In this document: positions 30,469-38,545 of the stretch, in pieces
Layout: every line of letters starts with the position of its first letter
Numbering within the stretch: position 1 is the stretch's first letter
Source of the DNA: Candidatus Flexifilum affinis
GTDB lineage: Bacteria; Chloroflexota; Anaerolineae; Aggregatilineales; Phototrophicaceae
DNA length: 64,000 nucleotides
Assembly (NCBI GenBank): GCA_016713325.1
Contig: JADJPJ010000037.1
Location: forward strand, 47,758-111,757
Reading direction: 5' to 3'
The notes under the pieces: generated by a model
The model's database searches: none
Told to the model about the DNA's origin: nothing
The model's input: only the letters and a program-made list of their open reading frames with translations
Translations under genes and position numbers: made by a program

Positions 30469-31671
30469 ATGATGGCCCATACGGTCAGAAGATCGGTGAT
30501 CATCGCCCCCGGCGCCTTCAAGCACAGCCTCAGCGCCCCTGCTGCTGCCGCCGCCATCGAGCGGGGGCTTCGCCGGTCCGGTCTCCATCGACGTTATGAC
30601 TGCCATTGTATGCCAATTGCCGATGGCGGCAACGGGACTCTAGAGGCATTTCTTTCCGGCGACGCGGGCCTGCAGCGACTCGAAGTGCCTGTCCACGATC
30701 CCTTTATGCGGCCGATCCACTCGGCCATCGCCGTGCCAGGTACCGCGGGAGACGGTCCCATCGTCATCGAAATGGCGCTGGCCTCCGGCCTGGAGCTGCT
30801 GCGTGCCAATGAACTCAATCCGCGCAAGGCCACCACCTATGGCACCGGGGAACTGATGCGGGCGGCGCTGGATCACTGGCGCGGCGGCGAGATGATCGTC
30901 GGCATGGGCGGGAGCGCCACAGTCGATGGCGGCGCGGGCTGCCTGCAGGCGCTGGGCGTCCGCTTCTACGACCGCGAAGGCCACGAACTGCCTCCTGGCC
31001 TGGCGGGCGGCGACCTGCACCGCGTGCATCGAGTCGACGCCGGCGGGCTGGACCCGCGCTGGAAAGAGGTGTCGCTGGTGATCGCCACCGACGTCGATAA
31101 CCCGGCCCTCGGTCCCAGCGGCGCCGCGGCGGTCTTTGGGCCACAGAAAGGCGCCGACCGGGTGCAGGTGATCTTCCTGGAGGCCAGTCTGCGCCATTTC
31201 TTCTCCGTCCTGGCCGATCAGCTTGGCGTCGACGTGCGCACCACGCCAGGAAGCGGAGCGGCCGGGGCGCTATCCGGCGGCCTGATGGCCCTCTTCGGCG
31301 AGCGGGCGCGGATTCAGTCGGGCATCGATCTACTGCTCGACGCATCCAATTTCGAAGAGCGTTTGGCGCAGTGCGCGCTGGTCATCACCGGCGAGGGTCG
31401 GATGGACGAGCAGACTATCCACGGCAAGGGGCCGATCGGTGTGGCGCGACGGGCTGCCGCCCACGGCGTCCGGACAGTAGCGCTGGTCGGCGGGCTGGAT
31501 GCCGACGACGCGCTGCTGCACGAGGCCGGCGTGTGGGCTGCGATGCCCATCGTGACGGGGCCGATGTCTCTGGACGAAGCGATTGAGCGAGCCGAGGTCC
31601 TGGTCGAGCGGGCGGCGACCCGGCTGGGCTACCTGCTGCAAACCATGCGGCGCCGCGCGTCACGAGTGTGA
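30469..31671 (+). CDS. glxK: Glycerate kinase
   Basis: A 400-residue member of the GK-I glycerate kinase family (GlxK/GarK). It shows IAPGAFKHSLSAPAAAAAIERGL at the start, MPIADGGNGTLEAF near residue 47, VGMGGSATVDGGAGCLQALG near 145, and ITGEGRMDEQTIHGKGPIGVAR near 305. It phosphorylates glycerate with ATP in the cytoplasm, feeding glycolysis from glyoxylate or serine breakdown. Two consecutive ATGs (30469, 30472) follow AGGGAACAGG. It starts a plus-strand run with the small Cys protein and threonine dehydratase. Confidence 0.92.
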   Translation: MMAHTVRRSVIIAPGAFKHSLSAPAAAAAIERGLRRSGLHRRYDCHCMPIADGGNGTLEAFLSGDAGLQRLEVPVHDPFMRPIHSAIAVPGTAGDGPIVIEMALASGLELLRANELNPRKATTYGTGELMRAALDHWRGGEMIVGMGGSATVDGGAGCLQALGVRFYDREGHELPPGLAGGDLHRVHRVDAGGLDPRWKEVSLVIATDVDNPALGPSGAAAVFGPQKGADRVQVIFLEASLRHFFSVLADQLGVDVRTTPGSGAAGALSGGLMALFGERARIQSGIDLLLDASNFEERLAQCALVITGEGRMDEQTIHGKGPIGVARRAAAHGVRTVALVGGLDADDALLHEAGVWAAMPIVTGPMSLDEAIERAEVLVERAATRLGYLLQTMRRRASRV

Positions 31672-31674
31672 CCT

Positions 31675-31944
31675 ATGATCAGCTTTGACAACGAAGAGGC
31701 GGAGTACCTTCGCTGGGTCGAAGCGCACCCGGACGGCTATGTCATCAACGCCGAAAAACGTGCAGCTGGCTATCACCCGTACATGGTGCACCGTGCCTCC
31801 TGCGCTTCCGTGAAGACCGATAAGCGCGGGAACTACACCACCCTTGGCTATGCGAAATTCTGTTCCATGAATCGCGAGGAACTCGTGCACCGCGGACAGC
31901 AGATGTCGGGCAGCGTCTCCATCTGCTCGCAGTGCAAGCCCTGA
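31675..31944 (+). CDS. Small conserved protein with His/Cys motif, unknown function
   Basis: An 89-residue protein beginning 3 nt after the glycerate kinase stop. It contains GYVINAEKR, YMVHRASCASV, AKFCSMNREEL and a terminal CSQCKP. The HRxxC, C and CxxC positions could bind a metal. I have seen this arrangement in small bacterial proteins of unknown role, sometimes next to HNH or restriction genes, but there is no such gene here. Confidence 0.6.
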   Translation: MISFDNEEAEYLRWVEAHPDGYVINAEKRAAGYHPYMVHRASCASVKTDKRGNYTTLGYAKFCSMNREELVHRGQQMSGSVSICSQCKP

Positions 31945-32050
31945 GTTCCCATGACTCTGCTGTGGTATGCGGTGGTCCTGGAAACGCGCCGCCGGAACCG
32001 GTAAAAACAGCGGTTCAGGACGAACAGAACCGTCGAACAGGATGGATGGC

Positions 32051-33010
32051 ATGGATCTGGTCACGCTGGCGATGCTGCGCGAGGCGCAGACGCGTTTACA
32101 GCACGTTGTCTATCACACCCCACTGATCAAGTCTCACGTCGACGCCGGCGTCTTCTTCAAGCCGGAGAACCTTCAGCCGATTGGCTCCTTCAAGATCCGT
32201 GGCGCGTACAACAAGATCGCCTCGCTCTCGCCAGAGGAGCGGGCGCGCGGCGTGATCGCCTACTCGTCCGGCAATCACGCCCAGGGTGTCGCCTATGCCG
32301 CCCGAGCGCTCGGCATTCATGCCGTGGTCGTCATGCCCACCAGCGCGCCGCAGATCAAGATTGACAACACCCGCGGCTATGGCGCAGAAGTCATCCTGTA
32401 CGATCCGATGCGCGAGCGGCGCGAGGATGTTGCCGGGCGTCTGCTGGCTGAACACGGCTACGTGCTCGTCCCGCCCTTCAACGATCTGTTCGTGATCGCC
32501 GGCCAGGGCACGATCGGACTGGAGATCTTCGCCGACCTGCCCCACGTCGATCTGGTCCTGACGCCGGTGGGCGGCGGCGGGCTGCTGAGCGGCGTGGCGG
32601 CCGCGCTCAAGTCGCTGAACCCGGCGGCCAAAGCGATCGGGGTGGAGCCGGCGGTCGCCGCCGATGCGCAGGCATCGCTCAAGGCCGGCGAGATCCGCTC
32701 GATTACGCCGGAACAGGCGGCGCAGACCATCGCCGACGGCGTACGCACGCTGCACGTCGAACCCATCACCTTCGCCAACCTTCAGCATTACGCCGACGGG
32801 ATCATCACGGTCAGCGAGGATGAACTGCGTGCCGCCGCCCGCCGCCTGATCCTGACTCACAAGCTGACGGTCGAGCCGACCTCCGCCCTGCCCCTGGCGG
32901 CCTATCTCTACCATCGCGACGAACTGCCGCCGGCCCAGACCGTGGTGATCGTCCTGAGCGGCGGCAGCGTCGATCCGCGTCAACTGGCCGAGCTGATCCT
33001 GACGGAATAG
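32051..33010 (+). CDS. Threonine/serine dehydratase (PLP-dependent ammonia-lyase)
   Basis: A 319-residue fold-type II PLP enzyme. The cofactor lysine is Lys48 in GSFKIRGAYNKI, the substrate loop is YSSGNHAQG, and the phosphate-binding loop is VGGGGLLSG (nt about 32568). It deaminates threonine to 2-oxobutyrate or serine to pyruvate. It lacks the C-terminal ACT-type regulatory domain of biosynthetic IlvA, so it is a catabolic or racemase-like short form. An in-frame ATG at 32042 is an alternative start. Confidence 0.9.
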   Translation: MDLVTLAMLREAQTRLQHVVYHTPLIKSHVDAGVFFKPENLQPIGSFKIRGAYNKIASLSPEERARGVIAYSSGNHAQGVAYAARALGIHAVVVMPTSAPQIKIDNTRGYGAEVILYDPMRERREDVAGRLLAEHGYVLVPPFNDLFVIAGQGTIGLEIFADLPHVDLVLTPVGGGGLLSGVAAALKSLNPAAKAIGVEPAVAADAQASLKAGEIRSITPEQAAQTIADGVRTLHVEPITFANLQHYADGIITVSEDELRAAARRLILTHKLTVEPTSALPLAAYLYHRDELPPAQTVVIVLSGGSVDPRQLAELILTE

Positions 33011-33052
33011 AGCGACAGGGCGCATGGTCGCCGCGCCACAAGGCCCTTGCGT

Positions 33053-33457
33053 TTATGGGCAGGGGAAAGCCGTCAGCCGGATGTCGCTGAACGATCCGCG
33101 CGCGTCGCACGGCACGCGGAAGGCGATCACGTTGTCTTCCAGGGTCACATAGTCGGTCACGTCCAGGTCGAGGGGGGTATCAATCTCGCCGAACTCCCGC
33201 CCGTTGATGGTCAGTCGAGCCGGGGCGGGCGCGCTGTCGATGCGCAACCGGTAGGTCACGCAGACATCGCGCATGGGCAGATCGAACGTCTTCTGCAGCC
33301 AGGCCAGCCAGTTCTCCTGGCGTATCTTGTCGAACGTCCATTTGGCCAGCGAAGGCACCCTGAACGTCTCCATGAATTCGTAGAGCGTCGGAATATCCTC
33401 GAAGTAGTCGCACGACCAGCCGTCGTCCAGTGAAATATCGGGAATTGTTGAGCTCAC
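33053..33457 (-). CDS. Small protein with galactose-binding/jelly-roll-like sequence, unknown role
   Basis: A 134-residue protein. ICSxTIPDISLDDGW-type opening, AWLQKTFDLP, and ARLTINGREFGEIDTPLDLDVTDYV resemble the sugar-binding beta-sandwich at the N-terminus of GH2 enzymes, but no catalytic domain is attached. It starts 23 nt downstream of the CNNM/CBS gene on the same strand and is likely co-transcribed. The fold assignment is tentative. Confidence 0.55.
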   Translation of the reverse strand: MSSTIPDISLDDGWSCDYFEDIPTLYEFMETFRVPSLAKWTFDKIRQENWLAWLQKTFDLPMRDVCVTYRLRIDSAPAPARLTINGREFGEIDTPLDLDVTDYVTLEDNVIAFRVPCDARGSFSDIRLTAFPCP

Positions 33458-33480
33458 GGCAGGATCCTGTCTGGCACGAC

Positions 33481-34656
33481 TCAGTCGGAGATAGGCCGGT
33501 TTGGATCATCGCGCGCGAGCTGCTCCGCGGCGATCAACTGCGCGAATTTCCGTTCATAGCGCTGCTGCGCCAACTGGCGCAGATCGGCAACCAGATCTTT
33601 CTCGTCGGTGATCTCTATCCCGAGCAGCGACTCGAAGGCATCCTCCATCGTCAGGATGCCGGCCATGCCGCCGTACTCGTCGATGATCAGAAAAATGTGC
33701 TCGCGCTTATCGGCGAAGGCGTTCAGCGCTTCCGCCACGGTCGTCGTCTCCGGTATCGCTTCGATCTTCCTGACCAGGCTCTCGATGGTCTCGTTGTGCC
33801 GGTCGCTGGCCAACGCCTGCAGAATATCGCCGCGCAGCACATAGCCGACCACGTTATCGATTCGTTCGCGAAAGACGGGGATACGGGTGAAAGGCAGGCC
33901 GCCAGGCAGTCGGTACGCCGCTTCAACGGTCAGATTGGCCTCCAGGGCAAAAGCAACCGTGCGTGGCGTCATGATCTCGTAGACCTTGACGGCATCCAGG
34001 CGCAGCAGATTGCGCAGGATGCGATTCTCCCGTTCCATCAAGGCCCCCTCCTCGTGGCTGATGTTGGCCAGCACTTCGAGATCGCCGCGCGTGACGGTCG
34101 GCGCACTTTCCGACGGGCGCAGCAGACGGCCCAGCACTTCGAACACCACCACCGCAGGGTACGTCACGACGAGCATCGCCTGGATGATGTAGGCCGACGG
34201 CACAGTGAGCTGACGCCAGTACACCGCGCCTATCGTCTTGGGGATGATCTCCGAAAGCACCAGGATGAGCAGAGTCAGCACCGCCGAGATCAGGCCGACA
34301 TAGTCATTGCCGAAGATGGCCGCAGCTTCCGCGCCGGCCAGCGTCGCGCCGACGGTGTGGGCGATGGTGTTCAGGGTGAGGATGGCGCTGATCGGACGTT
34401 CTACATTTTCCTTTAAGCGCGACATCAGCACGCCGCCGCGCTTTCCGCGCTGGACCAGCCCTTCGACATGCGACGCCGAAGAGGTCAGCAGCACCGCTTC
34501 CATGACCGAACAGGTGAAAGATACGACGAGGGCCAGGCTGATGTAGAAAATAAGCGCGCCGAGCGAGCCGCCGGCAGCGCCTTCAACGGGCGTCACTGGT
34601 GCTGCGATCAGCGCGACAGGGAGATCGAAGGGCATCTGCACCAAATCAACAATCAC
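33481..34656 (-). CDS. CNNM-domain/CBS-pair membrane protein (DUF21 family)
   Basis: A 391-residue protein. Residues about 35-205 are the DUF21/CNNM membrane domain (LNTIAHTVGATLAGAEAAAIFG, LSEIIPKTIGA). A CBS pair follows at about 240-365 (IMTPRTVAFALE, FTRIPVFRERIDNVVGYVLRGDI, IIDEYGGMAGILTMEDAFESLLG). Family members move or control magnesium or cobalt across the membrane. The usual C-terminal CorC/HlyC domain is missing. The start is a GTG at 34656; an ATG at 34635 is also possible. Confidence 0.85.
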   Translation of the reverse strand: MIVDLVQMPFDLPVALIAAPVTPVEGAAGGSLGALIFYISLALVVSFTCSVMEAVLLTSSASHVEGLVQRGKRGGVLMSRLKENVERPISAILTLNTIAHTVGATLAGAEAAAIFGNDYVGLISAVLTLLILVLSEIIPKTIGAVYWRQLTVPSAYIIQAMLVVTYPAVVVFEVLGRLLRPSESAPTVTRGDLEVLANISHEEGALMERENRILRNLLRLDAVKVYEIMTPRTVAFALEANLTVEAAYRLPGGLPFTRIPVFRERIDNVVGYVLRGDILQALASDRHNETIESLVRKIEAIPETTTVAEALNAFADKREHIFLIIDEYGGMAGILTMEDAFESLLGIEITDEKDLVADLRQLAQQRYERKFAQLIAAEQLARDDPNRPISD

Positions 34657-34781
34657 TCAACACTGCGCTTATTGTATAAAGAAAGCACCCTGGTCTTCAA
34701 TCGTGTCGAGGATCGATCGGGAAAACCCGCCGTTCCCCACCGCCGCGCACAGGCCGACCTCACGTGCTGCTGTGTCGCTCA

Positions 34782-35687
34782 TTACGGTGGTTCGAAGCGC
34801 GCGCCGCGCGACCGCCGCGAGATCTCGGCCCATCCACTCGGGTTGACCAGCCCGCCCGGCACGTAAACGATCATCAGCATGAGCAGCAGCCCGTTGATCA
34901 CACCGCGGTACTGACTGGCGAAGCGCAGCACTTCGGGCAGGCCGGTGAGGACAATGCCGCCGACGATCGGCCCGGCAATGCTGCCGGTTCCGCCCAGCAC
35001 GGCAAACGTCAGGATCTGCACGGCCTGGTCGAAGCCATAGCCGTCAGGGCTGATGATGCGCGTCAGGTGGCCGCTCAACGCCCCCGCGCCGCCCGCGATG
35101 ATCGCGCTGAGGATGAAGACGACGTTTTTGACGTAGACGACGTTGATGCCCATGGTCGCGGCCACCCGCTCATCCTGGCGGACGGCGGCCATCGCCCGGC
35201 CGAAGCGCGACCGGTGCAGCCGGTAGATGCAGTACATCGTGATCGCCATATACAGCAGCAGATGCCACGTCTCGGCGATTTTGGGGATGCCCTTGATGCC
35301 CAGGGCGCCGCCGGTCAGGGTGACCGTCTGCCCGGTAAGGGAGCTGGCCAGCGGATCGAAGTTGAGGATGAGAATCCGCACCACTTCGCCGAAGCCAATC
35401 GTAGCGATGGCTAAGTAGATGTCGTGCAGTCGGAGCACCGGCAGGCCGATCGGCAGCGCGATGATGCCGGCCAGGGTCATGCCGCCCAGGATGCCCACGA
35501 CGAAAGGCATATCGGCTTTCTGCGTGAGGATCACGCCGGTGAAGGCGCCAATGGCCATGAAGCCCGCGTTGGCCAGCGAGAACATGCCGGTATAGAGCGT
35601 GAGATAGATGCTCAGGCCGAGGATGGCGTTGACCAGCATAAACTGGACAACCGGTTCGGTGATGCCGATGCTGCGGAGGATGTCCAT
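34782..35687 (-). CDS. livM: Branched-chain amino acid ABC transporter permease LivM
   Basis: A 301-residue permease with about nine helices. ANAGFMAIGAFTGVIL and the EAA-like cytoplasmic loop GRAMAAVRQDERVAATMGINV are typical of LivM. AGGAGALSGHLTRIISPDGYGFDQAVQILTFAVLGG follows. It would form the heterodimeric channel with LivH. Its ATG lies 3 nt after the livH stop. No LivG or LivF ATPase is encoded nearby. Confidence 0.92.
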   Translation of the reverse strand: MDILRSIGITEPVVQFMLVNAILGLSIYLTLYTGMFSLANAGFMAIGAFTGVILTQKADMPFVVGILGGMTLAGIIALPIGLPVLRLHDIYLAIATIGFGEVVRILILNFDPLASSLTGQTVTLTGGALGIKGIPKIAETWHLLLYMAITMYCIYRLHRSRFGRAMAAVRQDERVAATMGINVVYVKNVVFILSAIIAGGAGALSGHLTRIISPDGYGFDQAVQILTFAVLGGTGSIAGPIVGGIVLTGLPEVLRFASQYRGVINGLLLMLMIVYVPGGLVNPSGWAEISRRSRGARFEPP

Positions 35688-35690
35688 ACG

Positions 35691-36575
35691 CTATGCCCGC
35701 GTGATCTCTTTCCGTCCCATGAGGCCCTGGGGACGGAACAGCAGGATAAGAAACAGCAGCGTAAAGACGATGGCGTCGCGGTAGTTGCTGCCCCCCGCCG
35801 CGATGCTGAACACCTCCAGGCCGGCCACCACAAAGCCGCCGACCAGCGCGCCCTGGATGTTGCCCAGGCCGCCCAGCACGATCACCGTCAGCCCCTTGAG
35901 CGCAATCGCATCGCCGATAAACGGAGTCATCGAGTTGAATGCCAGCCCATATAGGACGCCCGCGGCCCCGGCCAGCGCCCCGGCCATGAAGAACGTGCTC
36001 ATGTAGATGCCGCTGACGTTGATACCCAGCAGCCCGGCCGTGCGCTGATTGAAGGCGACCGCGCGCATCCGCTGGCCGAGCCGGGTGCGCTGCACCAGCA
36101 GGTTGAGCAGCGCCATCAGGACGACGGCCACGATCAGGATGAGCACCTGAATGGGCGTGACGCGGAACGGCAGGCCTTCGATGGCGTCGGTCGGGATGCT
36201 GCCGAAGGGGAAGCGCTGCGGCTGCGTGCCGAAGACGAGCTGCCCCAGGCTGACCAGGAAGATCGACGCGCCGATGCTGCTGATCAACTGCGAGATGCGC
36301 GGCGCATTGCGCGCCCGCAGCGGCGCGAAGGCCACCCGCTCCAGGATGACGCCGATCAGCCCGGCGCCGACCATGGCGACCGGCAGGGCCATCCACACCG
36401 GCAGGCCGAACTGGATCACGCTGAGCAGCCCGATGAACGCCCCCCACATGAAGATGGCGCTGTGAGCCAGATTCAATACGCCCAGCACGCTGAAGACGAG
36501 CGCATAGCCGAGTGAGAACAGGCTGTAAACCGAGCCAAGCCAGATGGCATTGACAAGCTGCTGGGTGACATTCAT
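35691..36575 (-). CDS. livH: Branched-chain amino acid ABC transporter permease LivH
   Basis: A 294-residue permease. The N-terminus NAIWLGSVYSLFSLGYALVFSVLGVLNLAHSAIFM is the LivH signature. The coupling loop GQRMRAVAFNQRTAGLLGINV and the GLTVIVLGGLGNIQGALVGG segment follow. It works with LivM and the LivK binding protein in amino acid or related solute uptake. It is separated from livK by 418 bp rich in hairpins. Confidence 0.92.
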   Translation of the reverse strand: MNVTQQLVNAIWLGSVYSLFSLGYALVFSVLGVLNLAHSAIFMWGAFIGLLSVIQFGLPVWMALPVAMVGAGLIGVILERVAFAPLRARNAPRISQLISSIGASIFLVSLGQLVFGTQPQRFPFGSIPTDAIEGLPFRVTPIQVLILIVAVVLMALLNLLVQRTRLGQRMRAVAFNQRTAGLLGINVSGIYMSTFFMAGALAGAAGVLYGLAFNSMTPFIGDAIALKGLTVIVLGGLGNIQGALVGGFVVAGLEVFSIAAGGSNYRDAIVFTLLFLILLFRPQGLMGRKEITRA

Positions 36576-36632
36576 GAGCGTTCCGGTCTGTGTCGCCTCA
36601 AATTTCTATACGGTCGCCACGGTTTTCGTCGC

Positions 36633-36858
36633 GACACGCTTCTGCGTGTCTGTGCTTTGATGCGGACGCCCCGTTGCGTCCCCCAAGTTAGCGACTGATC
36701 GATGCAACCAGAGTAGCGATTGTCGCATCGTCCGCCGGGTGTTAAAACACCCGGCTACCTGAAAAGACAGGTCCACTAAAGGGACCAAGAACGCTGGCGC
36801 CGGGGAAGCCCCTTCAGTGGGCTTGTCGGTTACTAGCCGAGGCGCTTTAGTCCTCGGC
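36633..36858. repeat. Array of short hairpins between livK and livH
   Basis: Within a gene-free 418-bp gap I count these stems: GACACGC/GCGTGTC (36633-36650), GCCGGGTGTT/AACACCCGGC (36734-36755), ACCTG/CAGGT (36757-36772), GGTCC/GGACC (36770-36786), AAGCCC/GGGCTT (36806-36824) and GCCGAGG/CCTCGGC (36836-36858). Three share a loop core in one or the other orientation: ACTAAAG, CTTCAGT and CTTTAGT. The second and third stems overlap and exclude each other. Such REP-like hairpins between a binding-protein gene and its permease genes can stabilise the upstream mRNA. Confidence 0.6.
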
Positions 36859-36944
36859 GGTCCCCGCAACCCTTAACTTGGTACGAATGGGACCCGCAAC
36901 GGCGTGTCCGCTGTATCCCACCCTTTGGAATGCTTGCCTGTCCG

Positions 36945-36969
36945 CCCCCTCTCCAAAATGGAGAGGGGG
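36945..36969. repeat. CCCCCTCTCC palindromic repeat after livK
   Basis: CCCCCTCTCCA (36945-36955) pairs with TGGAGAGGGGG (36959-36969) around AAA, followed by TTGGGGGGGTGAGG. The same CCCCTCTCC and GGGTGAGG parts make up the repeat at 13659-13740. On the minus strand it follows the livK stop, so it may also end livK transcription. Confidence 0.5.
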
Positions 36970-36993
36970 TTGGGGGGGTGAGGTTACGGTGAA

Positions 36994-38181
36994 CTACTCC
37001 GCGCCAAGGACCGAGAACACGCCATCCTGGGCGATCTGGACGACCGGGTCGTGCACCGGGTTGCGGGTCTCGTCGAAGCTGAACAGACCCAGCGGGGTCT
37101 CGAAGTCGGCCAACCCTGCCAGCGCATCGCGCACCGCGGTGCGATCGACCGAGCCGGCGCAGCGGACGGCCGTCGCCAGCATCCATGTGCCGGTGTATGC
37201 CTGCGCCGCGAACTGATCCGGCAGCGAGCCGTAAGCCGCTTCATAGGATTCCAGGAACGCGGTGCTCAGCGGGTTGGTGCTGGCCATGTTCCAGGCCGCG
37301 CCGACCAGCAGGCCGTTGCTCGCCTCGCCGGTCTGGTCCAGGACCGTCGGGGAGTTGAAGCCGTTGCCACCCATCAGCGTGCCCTCGAAGCCGAGTTCGC
37401 GCGCCTGGAGGATGATCTGCACACCCTCGGTAGCCAGCGCCGACATGGCGATGACATCCGGCTCAGCAGAGATCAGGTTGGTGAGCTGGGTGCGGAAGTC
37501 GACGTCGCCCGTGGCGTAGGTTTCTTCGCCAATGATCTCGACGCCGTTGTCCTGGAACGCCTGCTTGAAGAAGTTGAAGCCGCTGACGGTGAAGTCGTCG
37601 TCGTTCGCGTAGATCAGTCCAACCTTGGTCAGGCCCAGGTTCTCAGTCGCCTGCGAGACGACGCCGGGGATCACGGCCGCTTCCGGCAGACTGTTGCGAA
37701 AGACGAATTCGCCCATGTCGGTGATGCCGGCAGCGGTGTTGCTGACGCCCATCACGACCGTGGCATTTTCCTGCGCAACCGGGTCGGCGGCGAAGGCTTC
37801 ACGGGAAAGCGTCGGGCCGAGAACGGCGGTGACCTGGTCTTCTTCCACCAGCTTGGTCATGGCGTTGATAGCCTGTTCGTTCTCGCTGGCGCTGTCTTCG
37901 AAGATGACTCCCAGGGTGACGCCCTCGCCCAGATAGCCCGATTCGTTGATCTCATCGAGCGCCATCTGAATACCGTTCTGCTGGGTCGCGCCATAGACCG
38001 AAGCGCCGCCGCTCAGAGTCAGCACCGCGCCGAGAGTGATCGTCTCAGGCAGGCCCTCAGGGATCGGGCAGGCTTCCATCATGTCCATACCCATGTGCAT
38101 CATGTCATCCTGCGCCATCACGCTGAAGGGCATGAGCAGAATGACCACTGCCATCAGCAAACCGAAAAGTCGTGTACGCAT
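36994..38181 (-). CDS. livK: Branched-chain amino acid-type ABC transporter substrate-binding protein
   Basis: A 395-residue periplasmic-type binding protein. A signal peptide (MRTRLFGLLMAVVILLMPFSVMAQ) is followed by a Met/His-rich stretch (DDMMHMGMDMMEAC). The type I binding fold starts TITLGAVLTLSGGASVYGATQQNGIQMALDEIN. AVLGPTLSREAF and VGLIYANDDDFTVSGFN are typical family segments. The ATG at 38181 has AAGGAG upstream; an in-frame extension to 38286 is rejected. The ligand is a branched-chain amino acid or related compound. Confidence 0.92.
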   Translation of the reverse strand: MRTRLFGLLMAVVILLMPFSVMAQDDMMHMGMDMMEACPIPEGLPETITLGAVLTLSGGASVYGATQQNGIQMALDEINESGYLGEGVTLGVIFEDSASENEQAINAMTKLVEEDQVTAVLGPTLSREAFAADPVAQENATVVMGVSNTAAGITDMGEFVFRNSLPEAAVIPGVVSQATENLGLTKVGLIYANDDDFTVSGFNFFKQAFQDNGVEIIGEETYATGDVDFRTQLTNLISAEPDVIAMSALATEGVQIILQARELGFEGTLMGGNGFNSPTVLDQTGEASNGLLVGAAWNMASTNPLSTAFLESYEAAYGSLPDQFAAQAYTGTWMLATAVRCAGSVDRTAVRDALAGLADFETPLGLFSFDETRNPVHDPVVQIAQDGVFSVLGAE

Positions 38182-38545
38182 CCTATAACACTCCTTGCTG
38201 TGAAAACCTTTTGGAACCGCTGCTTGTCGCTTCGGGAAGTGTAGCGTAATCCACAAGCGGTAGCAACGGAAGCCTGACGGCTCCAACGATTACCGTTCTG
38301 AGAGGAGGGGATAACCGCCCCTCATTTGCGCTTTCGGTTGATTCGGCAGACGTAGCCGTGGTGTAGCCAGCAGGGTAGGAACCCCTCATCGACTTGGACT
38401 GTTTAATGGTTCAGTTTGTGGATGATTTAGAACTATTTAGGAGAAATTTCATATATAAACCTTTGTGAATTGGGGTACAAGTTATATCATCACGCGCATG
38501 ATTTAACTCTTCCATTAGCATGGAAGAAACTAAAAGGCCGCGCCG
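38182..38545. promoter_or_regulatory. Divergent intergenic region livK / beta-helix gene
   Basis: No gene is seen in these 364 bp. The part from about 38400 to 38520 is strongly A+T-rich against the genome background. It contains TTTAGGAGAAATTTCATATATAAAC and GTACAAGTTATATCATC-like stretches that could serve as promoters for the plus-strand gene at 38546. The left part should hold the livK promoter. No clear dyad was identified. Confidence 0.35.

Noticed and set aside
36576..36993. Possible CRISPR array between livK and livH
   Set aside because: The repeats are hairpins of different sequence and spacing, not identical direct repeats with uniform spacers, and no cas gene is near.
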